A stretch of 5,930 nucleotides of DNA from JBCCMA01 sp039026595 (GCA_039026595.1 JBCCMA010000179.1:1-5930); one strand, 5' to 3'; positions 1-5,930 are shown, numbered from the stretch's first letter. Numbers and translations: made by a program. Notes: a model not told the origin generated them from the letters alone.

Positions 1-1
1 C

Positions 2-127
2 GTCAGTCCGTTGGAAATTGCCGGTCGTCACCATTTTGATGTGATACTCGACCTTGCGCGGGCTGGCACGACGCTGGGTCACGCGACCCTGTCCGCGCTC
101 GGTCTGTCCCAGGAGCACCACCAGTAA
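2..127 (+). CDS. C-terminal end of an alpha/beta hydrolase, probably kynurenine formamidase (partial)
   Basis: Only the last 41 codons are present; the 5' part lies left of the window and the frame closes at TAA 125-127. The tail reads PLEIAGRHHFDVILDLA and then about 20 mostly helical residues. In alpha/beta hydrolases the catalytic His sits near the C-terminus, and from memory animal-type kynurenine formamidases (AFMID) end with a very similar 'His-Phe-(D/E)-(I/V)-(V/I)-x-x-L' segment plus a short final helix. The expected reaction is hydrolysis of N-formylkynurenine to kynurenine and formate, in the cytoplasm. Context supports this: tryptophan 2,3-dioxygenase, which makes the substrate, and kynureninase, which uses the product, are encoded downstream on the same strand. 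The next gene starts 1 nt after the stop. The nucleophile Ser and acid Asp cannot be seen, so another alpha/beta hydrolase remains possible. Confidence 0.68.
   Translation, partial: VSPLEIAGRHHFDVILDLARAGTTLGHATLSALGLSQEHHQ
111..115 (+). promoter_or_regulatory. Shine-Dalgarno site for the ASPDH-like gene
   Basis: AGGAG lies inside the end of the preceding hydrolase gene, 13 nt before the ATG at 129. The spacing is slightly long, but this is the only good purine-rich match near the start. It favours ATG 129 over the upstream in-frame candidate at 54. Confidence 0.5.
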
Positions 128-128
128 A

Positions 129-971
129 ATGTCGCCACGACGAGTTGGTCTGATTGGATTCGGTTCCGTTGGGCAGTATCTGGCAACCGAGCTGCGCGAT
201 GCAGCCGACCACGACCTGGCGTTTGTCTACAACCGGTCGGACCGCGCGTTTGATCACCCGGCGCTGCAGCAGGTGCGCAAAGCCTCCGGGGCGTTCGATC
301 AGGTCTGGCCTGCGCTTGACGGCGAAGGCGTGGATGTTGTCGTGGAGGTGGCGCATCCCAGCCTGGTCACGCAATTTGGTGAACGCATACTTGAAAGCGC
401 GGATCTTTACGTGGCATCGATCACGGCGCTGGCGGATGCCAGCGTGGCGGGTGCGCTGCGCAACGCGGCGGTGTCCCACGCGCTGTATCTGCCGGCCGGC
501 GCCGCGTGGGGCGTCAATGATGTGGCACGGATGGACCGCATCGGGAGCGTTCAGCAACTGAACGTTGCGATGCGCTTCCACGCTGATTCGCTGCGCTTGA
601 ACGGCGAGCCGGCGGAACGCCTGGCCGCCTATCGGGCCGACGCCGATGACGACGCGCCGTGCCTTTTGTTCGACGGTTCCGTCGAGGCGCTCGCACCGCT
701 CGCGCCCAACAATGTCAACACGATGACTTGTCTGGCGCTGGCCGCGTCGAAGCTCGGCCCGGCCAACACCGGTGCGCGTTTGTTCGCGCACAAGCTCGAT
801 CACGCCCACATCGTTGAGGTGGATGTGCTGAGCGCCGGTGGGTTCCATGTCCACACGCGGCGCTACAACCCCGCCTTGCCGGGCGCGGTCACCGGCAGCG
901 CGACCTACGGCGCGTTTCTGGCCAGTTTGCTCGCCACGGGCGGGCACAAATCGGGGATGCACTTTTGTTAG
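129..971 (+). CDS. L-aspartate dehydrogenase-like protein, animal ASPDH type
   Basis: A 280-residue NAD(P)-dependent oxidoreductase. The N-terminus is a Rossmann fold with GFGSVG at residues 10-15 after a short beta strand. The C-terminal half matches the aspartate dehydrogenase (DUF108) domain: GAAWG at 124-128, NNVNTM at 194-199, and a DHAHIVEV strand at 224-231 whose His227 is the likely equivalent of the catalytic His in characterised AspDHs. The family interconverts aspartate and iminoaspartate/oxaloacetate plus ammonia. The tail, with VHTRRYNP at 241-248, PGAVTGSAT just after and GMHFC at the very end, resembles human ASPDH (about 283 aa) as I remember it more than the archaeal/Thermotoga NadX type. 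I chose ATG 129 because it begins just before the Rossmann strand, follows the upstream stop by 1 nt and has an SD. An extra 25 codons back to 54 would only overlap the hydrolase gene and are Arg-rich shadow sequence. Its true substrate in this kynurenine operon is uncertain. Confidence 0.85.
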   Translation: MSPRRVGLIGFGSVGQYLATELRDAADHDLAFVYNRSDRAFDHPALQQVRKASGAFDQVWPALDGEGVDVVVEVAHPSLVTQFGERILESADLYVASITALADASVAGALRNAAVSHALYLPAGAAWGVNDVARMDRIGSVQQLNVAMRFHADSLRLNGEPAERLAAYRADADDDAPCLLFDGSVEALAPLAPNNVNTMTCLALAASKLGPANTGARLFAHKLDHAHIVEVDVLSAGGFHVHTRRYNPALPGAVTGSATYGAFLASLLATGGHKSGMHFC

Positions 972-2161
972 GTCGATTATCGGATCGCGTGACGTCGATG
1001 CACGAAGCGGCGACGCTTCGCATGGCCCAGCGTGCGCGTGCGCTGCGCGAACAGGGCGCGGATGTGATCTCTCTTGCGATCGGTGAGCCGGATTTCGACA
1101 CGCCGGAACACATCAAGGCGGCGGCGACGCGTGCGCTTGCCGACGGGCACACCAAATACACACCGGTGGCCGGCGTCGCGCCGCTTCGCGAGGCCATTGC
1201 ACAGAAGCTCCGGCACGAGAACGGGATCGATGTTGATCCGGCGCAGGTGGTGGTGTCGACCGGCGCGAAGCAGTCGTTGATGAACGTCTGCCTTGCCCTG
1301 TTGCAAGCCGGCGATGAGGCGATCTTGCTGGCGCCGTACTGGGTGTCGTATCTCGAGATGATCCGATTCACCGGCGCGCACCCGGTCACGGTGAACGCGG
1401 ACATTGACGCGGATTACAAGGTGACGGCCGATCAACTCCGCGCGGCGATAACCGACAAGACGCGACTGGTCTTTCTGAATACACCCTCCAACCCCACCGG
1501 GGCGGTCTACGAGCGCGGGGAGTTGCTTGAAATTGCGGAGATCGTGCGCGCGCACCCCAATGTGATGGTGGTGTGCGACGAGATCTACGAGCACATCGTG
1601 TTTGAGTCCAGGCACGTGTCGCTCGCAAGTCTCGACGGCATGGCCGAGCGCGTGATCACGGTCAACGGGTTCTCGAAAGGGTTTGCCATGACCGGCTGGC
1701 GACTGGGGTACCTCGCCGCGCCTCCCGCCATCGCCAAGGCCGTGGCCAAGGTGCAGGGCCAGTTTACCTCCGGGGCGAATGCGTTCAGCCAGATTGCCGC
1801 GGTGACCGCACTGACCGGCGATCGCGAACCGACCAGGGTGATGTGTGCGGCCTATCGGCGAAGGCGCGACCTGCTCTGTTCGATGCTGGCCGATGTCCCG
1901 GACGTACAGACCAACGTTCCCGCGGGCGCGTTTTATATTTTCCCGAATGTGCAGGCTTTTTACGGGCGCCGCGCAGGCGATCAGATCGTTGATGGAAGCG
2001 TGGCGTTATGTGAGTACTTGCTGGACGAGGCGCATATCGCCGTGGTGCCCGGAGCGGCCTTCGGCGACGACCGTTCCATCCGGCTATCTGGCGCCGCGGC
2101 TGACGACGTCCTCAGGACCGGCGTCGACCGACTGGCTGGCGCACTCGCAAAGCTGCGGTAA
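965..2161 (+). CDS. Class I PLP-dependent aminotransferase (aspartate aminotransferase Ib-like)
   Basis: A 398-residue fold-type I aminotransferase of normal family length. Visible landmarks are GEPDFDTPEH (40-49), KYTPVAG (64-70), TGAKQ (99-103), PYWVSY (124-129), Asn176 in SNPTG, Asp205 and Tyr208 in DEIYEH, the PLP-lysine Lys238 in FSKGFAMTGWRLGY, and Arg373 in IRLS for the alpha-carboxylate. The layout follows Thermus-type aspartate aminotransferase (subgroup Ib), which also includes aspartate/prephenate aminotransferases, so transfer between aspartate or glutamate and a 2-oxo acid is expected. In this operon a role as kynurenine aminotransferase, or in disposing of the alanine released by kynureninase, is equally conceivable. 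The start is TTG 965, giving MLGRLSDRV, which matches the usual 'LSxRV' family N-terminus; GGGG at 953-956 is a fitting SD. GTG 989 or ATG 998 would cut that motif. It overlaps the previous gene by 7 nt. Confidence 0.88.
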   Translation: MLGRLSDRVTSMHEAATLRMAQRARALREQGADVISLAIGEPDFDTPEHIKAAATRALADGHTKYTPVAGVAPLREAIAQKLRHENGIDVDPAQVVVSTGAKQSLMNVCLALLQAGDEAILLAPYWVSYLEMIRFTGAHPVTVNADIDADYKVTADQLRAAITDKTRLVFLNTPSNPTGAVYERGELLEIAEIVRAHPNVMVVCDEIYEHIVFESRHVSLASLDGMAERVITVNGFSKGFAMTGWRLGYLAAPPAIAKAVAKVQGQFTSGANAFSQIAAVTALTGDREPTRVMCAAYRRRRDLLCSMLADVPDVQTNVPAGAFYIFPNVQAFYGRRAGDQIVDGSVALCEYLLDEAHIAVVPGAAFGDDRSIRLSGAAADDVLRTGVDRLAGALAKLR

Positions 2162-2170
2162 ACTGCCGCC

Positions 2171-2695
2171 ATGGCTTACACCGCACCGCTTAATTTCATG
2201 CGCTGGATCGAGGAGCACCGGCACTTGTTGAAGCCGCCCGTTGGCAATCAGCAGGTCTGGGCGGACACCGACTTCATGGTGACCGTCGTCGGCGGCCCGA
2301 ACGCGCGCCTTGATTACCACGATGATCCCACCGAAGAGTTCTTCTACCAGATCGAAGGGGATATGAACCTGCGCATCATGGATGAAGACGGCCCCCGGGA
2401 TATGCCGATCCGGGAGGGCGAAATCTATCTCCTCCCGCCCCACGTTCGTCACTCGCCGCAGCGACCGGCCAATACGGTGGGCCTTGTGATCGAACGCCAG
2501 CGCCCCGAGGGTGCAGTCGACGGTTTCGAGTGGTTCTGTCTCGAATGCAATGCCCGCGTGCACCGCGCCGAAGTGCTGCTGACCAGCATCGTGGATGACC
2601 TGCCGCCGCTGTTTAAGGCGTTTCAGGCGGACGAGGCCGCGCGCACCTGCGGTGAATGTGGCGCGCTGCATCCGGGCAACAAGCCCCCAGCATGA
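2171..2695 (+). CDS. nbaC: 3-hydroxyanthranilate 3,4-dioxygenase
   Basis: A 174-residue cupin that opens the ring of 3-hydroxyanthranilate with O2, giving 2-amino-3-carboxymuconate semialdehyde, the precursor of quinolinate or of the 2-aminomuconate catabolic route. The Fe(II) ligands are visible: His50 in DYHDDPTEEFFYQ, Glu56, and His94 in PPHVRHSPQRP. Substrate-binding Arg46, Arg98 and Glu108 are also in place. The C-terminus carries two CxxC pairs, Cys123/Cys126 (CLEC) and Cys160/Cys163 (CGEC). They correspond to the second, rubredoxin-like iron site of bacterial enzymes such as that of Ralstonia/Cupriavidus metallidurans, which the mammalian enzyme lacks as a simple pair arrangement. The ATG lies 9 nt after the aminotransferase stop with no strong SD, so translational coupling is likely. 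The stop overlaps the kynU start (ATGA). The gene is also called haaO in some annotations. Confidence 0.96.
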   Translation: MAYTAPLNFMRWIEEHRHLLKPPVGNQQVWADTDFMVTVVGGPNARLDYHDDPTEEFFYQIEGDMNLRIMDEDGPRDMPIREGEIYLLPPHVRHSPQRPANTVGLVIERQRPEGAVDGFEWFCLECNARVHRAEVLLTSIVDDLPPLFKAFQADEAARTCGECGALHPGNKPPA

Positions 2696-3972
2696 ACGCG
2701 CCCGTCGCGGCGATGTCAGCCGCGCAGCTCGATGCCTCAGACCCGTTGCGCGCCTACCGCGAGCACTTTCATTTTCCTGCCTTACACGACGACGGCACGC
2801 TGTATTTCGCCGGCAACTCGCTGGGATTGCAGCCGCGCGCAATCCGCGATGAGCTGGATACAGCGCTGACCGACTGGGCGCAGCTTGGCGTCGAGGGGCA
2901 CTTCGAAGGGGCGCATCCGTGGGTGGACTACCACACGCGGCTGACCGGACCTTCTGCACGGCTGGTCGGCGCCAAAGACGCCGAGGTCGTGTGTATGAAC
3001 TCACTGACGACCAATCTGCACCTGCTGTTCGTCTCTTTCTATCGGCCTACGCAGAAGCGCTTCCGAATCCTGAGCGAAGCGAAGATGTTCCCGTCAGACC
3101 GCTATCTGCTCGAAACGCAGGTGCGTCACCACGGTTTTGATCCGGCCCACGCGATCATCGAGATCGGACCCCGCGATGGTGCGGCGGTGATCGAGGAAGA
3201 CGACTTCATTGCGGCGATCGAAAAACACGCGGATGAGCTCGCGCTTGTGTTCTTCGGCGGCGTGCACTATTTCACCGGCCAGTTTTTTGACGTGGCGAGA
3301 ATCGCGGCCGCCGCGCACGCCCGCGATATTCCCGTGGGCGTGGACCTGGCACACGCGGTGGGCAATGTGCCGCTGCAGCTGCACGACTGGGGCGTCGATT
3401 TTGCGGCGTGGTGTACCTACAAATACCTGAATGGCGGGCCCGGGAACGTGGGCGGTGCGTTTGTCCACGAGCGCCACGCCAATGCGGACTTGCCCCGGTT
3501 CGGAGGCTGGTGGGGGCATGACCGGGAAAGACGCTTTCTGATGGAGCCGACGTTCTCGCCCATGCCCGGCGCGGAAGGCTGGCAGCTGAGTAACGCGCCG
3601 GTCCTCGGCATGGCGGCGCTGGCCGCCTCGCTCGCGCTGTTTGATCAGGCGGGCATGACGGCACTGCGGGAGAAATCGCTGCAGCTCACGCAATATCTGC
3701 ATGATGTCATCAGCGATGTCGTGGCGAACGTGCGCGGCGTGTCGCTTGGGTTGATCACGCCCGCTGAGCCCGCCCGACGCGGCTGTCAGCTTTCTCTTCG
3801 ACTGGTGGGCGGCAACCGCGCGGTGTTCGACCGTCTTTCTGCAGCCGGCGTGATTTGCGATTTCCGTGAGCCGGACGTAATTCGTCTGGCGCCGGCGCCG
3901 CTGTACAACTCCTACAGCGATGTTTACGAGTGCGGGCAACGTCTGGCACGCGTGCTGGAGCAGACGACGTGA
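2692..3972 (+). CDS. kynU: Kynureninase
   Basis: A 426-residue PLP enzyme that cleaves kynurenine or 3-hydroxykynurenine to anthranilate or 3-hydroxyanthranilate plus alanine. Characteristic family segments are YFAGNSLGLQP (38-48), FPSD (133-136, which packs against the cofactor), VDLAHAVGN (217-225) with Asp218 and His221, and the PLP-lysine Lys244 in WCTYKYLNGGPG. GGWWGHD (271-277) and GWQLSN (296-301) complete the active-site set, and no key residue appears missing. ATG 2692 was chosen because it overlaps the dioxygenase stop by 4 nt (ATGA) and precedes the usual N-terminal helix. The frame stays open upstream to GTG 2656, but that adds only residues overlapping the CxxC-encoding end of the previous gene. 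A second ATG at 2713 is possible. Paired with 3-HAO next door, the likely physiological substrate is 3-hydroxykynurenine. Confidence 0.97.
   Translation: MNAPVAAMSAAQLDASDPLRAYREHFHFPALHDDGTLYFAGNSLGLQPRAIRDELDTALTDWAQLGVEGHFEGAHPWVDYHTRLTGPSARLVGAKDAEVVCMNSLTTNLHLLFVSFYRPTQKRFRILSEAKMFPSDRYLLETQVRHHGFDPAHAIIEIGPRDGAAVIEEDDFIAAIEKHADELALVFFGGVHYFTGQFFDVARIAAAAHARDIPVGVDLAHAVGNVPLQLHDWGVDFAAWCTYKYLNGGPGNVGGAFVHERHANADLPRFGGWWGHDRERRFLMEPTFSPMPGAEGWQLSNAPVLGMAALAASLALFDQAGMTALREKSLQLTQYLHDVISDVVANVRGVSLGLITPAEPARRGCQLSLRLVGGNRAVFDRLSAAGVICDFREPDVIRLAPAPLYNSYSDVYECGQRLARVLEQTT
3957..3960 (+). promoter_or_regulatory. Shine-Dalgarno site deciding the kynA GTG start
   Basis: GGAG sits 8 nt before GTG 3969, within the last codons of kynU. 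This ideal spacing supports GTG 3969 over ATG 3930. Confidence 0.55.
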
Positions 3973-4820
3973 GCAGCAAGGACAAACCGACCAACTACCG
4001 GGAGGTGGAGGCCGGGATTCGCTCCACGTTCCGCAACAACATGGCGTACGCGGACTACCTCGACCTGCGCCAGGTTTTGGGCGCGCAACAAATGCTGACC
4101 GATGAGCATGACGAGATGCTCTTCGTCATCATTCATCAGGCCAGTGAACTGTGGATCAAGCTGTGCACTTTCGAGCTGCGTGCGGCCATGCGCGAGGTGG
4201 GCGATGACAACCTGCGTCAGGCGTTCAAAGTCATGTCGCGGATCAAGACCATACTCAGGCAGCTCACGCAGTCCTGGGACGTACTCTCAACGCTGACGCC
4301 GGTAGATTATCTCAAGTTTCGCGACAGCCTCGGGAATGCCTCCGGCTTCCAGTCCTACAATTACCGCACCATGGAATTCCTGCTCGGCAATAAGAACGCA
4401 CAGGTGATCCGGGTATTCCGAAGCAACCCTGGTGCACACGCGGCGCTGGAGAAAACGCTGCACGCGCCGTCGCTCTACGACATCGCCATCCGTCGCATGG
4501 CCGCCCACGGCCTGCCCGTATCCGGAGACGTTCTGGAGCGCGACGTCAGTCAGCCCTATCCGGGTTACGCGTCGGTGGAATCCGCGTGGTTGCAGGTTTA
4601 CGAGTCGCCCGATGAGTTCTACGAGTTCTATGAACTGGGCGAGAAGCTGGTCGATATCGAGGATGCGTTTCAGATGTGGCGCTTCAAGCACCTGTCCACG
4701 GTGCGGCGGATCATCGGCGAGAAGCACGGCACGGGCGGATCGTCGGGGCTCGGCTTTCTGAAAAAAGCGCTCGAAACCTCATTTTTCCCTGAGTTGATCG
4801 AGCTGCGCACACAACTCTAG
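3969..4820 (+). CDS. kynA: Tryptophan 2,3-dioxygenase
   Basis: A 283-residue heme dioxygenase that catalyses the first, usually rate-limiting, step: L-tryptophan + O2 to N-formylkynurenine. It is expected to be a cytoplasmic tetramer. Family motifs are FVIIHQASELWIKL (52-65) with His56, Arg118 in KFRDSLGNASGFQSYNYR, the proximal heme ligand His241 in FKHLSTVRRIIG, and Thr255 in the GTGGSSG loop that closes over substrate. These correspond to His55, Arg117, His240 and Thr254 of the Xanthomonas campestris enzyme, a constant +1 shift. The start is GTG 3969, overlapping the kynU TGA by 4 nt (GTGA) and preceded by GGAG at 3957-3960, 8 nt away. An ATG further upstream at 3930 is in frame but would overlap kynU by 43 nt and add non-family residues. 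It is the last gene of the operon although it encodes the first enzyme. Confidence 0.97.
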   Translation: MSSKDKPTNYREVEAGIRSTFRNNMAYADYLDLRQVLGAQQMLTDEHDEMLFVIIHQASELWIKLCTFELRAAMREVGDDNLRQAFKVMSRIKTILRQLTQSWDVLSTLTPVDYLKFRDSLGNASGFQSYNYRTMEFLLGNKNAQVIRVFRSNPGAHAALEKTLHAPSLYDIAIRRMAAHGLPVSGDVLERDVSQPYPGYASVESAWLQVYESPDEFYEFYELGEKLVDIEDAFQMWRFKHLSTVRRIIGEKHGTGGSSGLGFLKKALETSFFPELIELRTQL

Positions 4821-4832
4821 AGCGCGTTCAGA

Positions 4833-5696
4833 TCAGCCGGGCGGCGCGGGCCTCTGGCTGAGCGTCCGGTGCACCGTCGCCGCCAGAATCAAAGCACCGG
4901 CTAAAAGCGCTGCAATCCCCGGCCATTCGTCGTGCAGCCACCAGGTCCAGACTGGATTTAAAACCGGCTCGACGAGAATCAGCAGCGACGCCTCCAGTGC
5001 GGTCACGCGAGCCATCGCGCGCGTCACCAGAATGTAGGCGAGCGCAATCTGGACAACGCCCAGATAGAACACCGACAGCACATCGCTGGTGGTGATGGCC
5101 GGGAGCGGAAACGTGAAGGCGGCACAACCCAGAAACGCGAACAGGTTGCCGATGGCTGCCGCCGTGGTGGCGGATTGTCCATTGTCGTCGCGTGCCATGG
5201 CGCGCAGGCCGAGCAAAGTGAGGGCCCAGGTCACGCCGGCCAGCGCACCGAGTGTGTTGCCCAGCGTGGGATCCGGTGCCGTGTTCGCGGGTTCGCCAGC
5301 ACCGGCCATCAGCACCATCAGACCGGCGGACATCGCCAGCATGAAACCCAGATCGGACCGGCGGACGGGTTCTTTGAGTAACCACGGTGCCAGAAACAGC
5401 AGAAAGAGCGGCGCGGTCGACTGCAGGAAAATGGCGTTGGCCGACGTGGTGAGCTTGGTGGCCTGCACAAAAAGAACCAGCGTAGCCGCATAGCTCACCC
5501 CGACCAGACCCAGGGCGGGACGCCACCCGCGGCGGCACGCCGGCACCAGCAGCATCAGCGCGACAAACGCGATGCCGGAGCGAAGGCAGGCGACCTGCAT
5601 CCCGCCGAGTGTGGTGCCCTTGATGGCGCCGCCGCCGGTGGAGAACAGCGCGGCGCCCGCGACGATCAGCCAGCGCGGATCCAGACGCTCAAGCAC
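4833..5696 (-). CDS. EamA/DMT-superfamily permease (ten-helix small-molecule transporter)
   Basis: An inner-membrane protein of about 287 residues with two EamA repeats and ten hydrophobic helices. The first is WLIVAGAALFSTGGGAIKG, with the Gly/Ser-rich turn common in this family. VACLRSGIAFVALMLL gives helix 2 with its conserved Arg, and LLILVEPVLNPVWTWW near the C-terminus is the second-repeat 'EPV' motif. DMT permeases typically export amino acids, metabolites or drugs; the substrate cannot be read from sequence. The start is ambiguous. GTG 5696 overlaps the DUF2835 stop by 8 nt and is preferred; TTG 5729 adds 11 residues but overlaps by 41 nt; neither has a clear SD. It points toward the kynurenine operon (tail to tail, 12 bp apart). 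A role in moving tryptophan or kynurenine metabolites is only suggested by position. Confidence 0.9.
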   Translation of the reverse strand: MLERLDPRWLIVAGAALFSTGGGAIKGTTLGGMQVACLRSGIAFVALMLLVPACRRGWRPALGLVGVSYAATLVLFVQATKLTTSANAIFLQSTAPLFLLFLAPWLLKEPVRRSDLGFMLAMSAGLMVLMAGAGEPANTAPDPTLGNTLGALAGVTWALTLLGLRAMARDDNGQSATTAAAIGNLFAFLGCAAFTFPLPAITTSDVLSVFYLGVVQIALAYILVTRAMARVTALEASLLILVEPVLNPVWTWWLHDEWPGIAALLAGALILAATVHRTLSQRPAPPG

Positions 5697-5907
5697 GTCG
5701 GATGCCGAGGAACTTGCCCGTGTCGTCAAATCGAATCACGAACCGGCCGTGCACGCCGTCCCGGGTGACCACGTCACGCAGAATGTTTGCCGGAAACCGT
5801 AGCCGCTGGCCGTCGTCGGCGATCGCGATCACCTCGCGGACGGCACCGCGGTAATGCCGCTGGTACGCGTCCGCATCGATATTGAGGGTCACGTTGACCG
5901 TGGGCAT
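5689..5907 (-). CDS. DUF2835 family small protein
   Basis: A complete 72-residue soluble protein with no signal peptide or membrane segment. It matches the DUF2835 pattern as I remember it: a start like VNVTLNIDADAYQRHYRG, then a FPANILRDVVTRDGVHGRF core (residues about 38-56) and a short 'FDDTGKFLGI' ending. The family is short (about 70 aa), of unknown function and mostly gammaproteobacterial; alternating beta strands and a central turn suggest a small beta-rich fold. ATG 5907 gives the usual family N-terminus. A GAGG sits only 2 nt upstream of it, too close for a good SD. The stop lies inside the start region of the permease gene on the same strand, so the two are probably co-transcribed. 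No function should be assigned. Confidence 0.85.
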   Translation of the reverse strand: MPTVNVTLNIDADAYQRHYRGAVREVIAIADDGQRLRFPANILRDVVTRDGVHGRFVIRFDDTGKFLGIRRA

Positions 5908-5930
5908 CGCCTCAGCGCGGCTTACGGAAC

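Noticed and set aside
54..128. N-terminal extension of the ASPDH-like protein from position 54
   Set aside because: The 25 extra residues are Arg/Cys-rich, unlike the family, and overlap the hydrolase reading frame; ATG 129 lies right before the Rossmann strand.
3..962. 319-codon open frame antisense to the ASPDH-like gene
   Set aside because: Its product is Arg/Val/His-rich with no recognisable motif and it mirrors a confidently identified gene; GC-rich third positions suppress stops on the opposite strand.
2084..3004. 306-codon antisense open frame across 3-HAO and kynU
   Set aside because: It spans the boundary of two well-supported + strand genes, has low-complexity Arg/Ala composition and no domain.
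3094..3939. 281-codon antisense open frame within kynU
   Set aside because: It is a shadow of kynureninase codons; no family features seen.
4834..4860. Possible intrinsic terminator for the kyn operon
   Set aside because: Only a 5-bp stem with a 17-nt loop and no downstream T-run.
5912..5930. End of another minus-strand gene (a frame reading FRKPR then TGA at 5914-5912)
   Set aside because: Only five codons are visible and another frame also has a stop at 5924-5922, so a gene cannot be supported.
1..5930. Mobile elements, CRISPR arrays, tRNA or other RNA genes
   Set aside because: No transposase, repeat-spacer pattern, inverted terminal repeats or tRNA-like cloverleaf noticed; nearly all bases lie in confident protein-coding genes.

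Overview
The window is high-GC, densely coding bacterial DNA with strongly GC-biased third codon positions. It fits a proteobacterium, most likely a gammaproteobacterium: the DUF2835-like small protein at the right edge belongs to a family I know mainly from Gammaproteobacteria. I cannot name the species.

Left and centre (1-4820, + strand) hold one tightly packed operon for tryptophan breakdown by the kynurenine route. In order: the last 41 codons of an alpha/beta hydrolase that looks like kynurenine formamidase; an aspartate-dehydrogenase-like protein of the animal ASPDH type; a class I PLP aminotransferase (aspartate aminotransferase Ib-like); 3-hydroxyanthranilate 3,4-dioxygenase; kynureninase; and tryptophan 2,3-dioxygenase. 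Junctions are +1, -7, +9, -4 and -4 nt, so the genes are almost certainly co-transcribed and probably translationally coupled. No promoter for the operon lies in the window; it must be further left.

The recognisable chemistry is Trp -> N-formylkynurenine (KynA) -> kynurenine (formamidase) -> [3-hydroxykynurenine, by a kynurenine 3-monooxygenase not seen here] -> 3-hydroxyanthranilate + alanine (KynU) -> 2-amino-3-carboxymuconate semialdehyde (3-HAO). That product either cyclises to quinolinate for NAD or is catabolised through 2-aminomuconate. The ASPDH-like protein and the aminotransferase have no textbook step in this route. They are the most interesting part of the window: a conserved NAD(P)-dependent amino/imino-acid enzyme of animal type sits inside an operon whose other members are also bacterial counterparts of animal kynurenine enzymes.

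Right side (4833-5907, - strand, convergent with the operon) holds a DUF2835-family small protein followed by an overlapping ten-helix EamA/DMT-type permease. Only 12 bp separate the kynA stop from the permease stop, and I see no intrinsic terminator there. No RNA gene, mobile element, CRISPR array or notable repeat was found, and no gene-free stretch exceeds 300 bases. The long open frames antisense to the operon look like shadows of GC-rich codon use.
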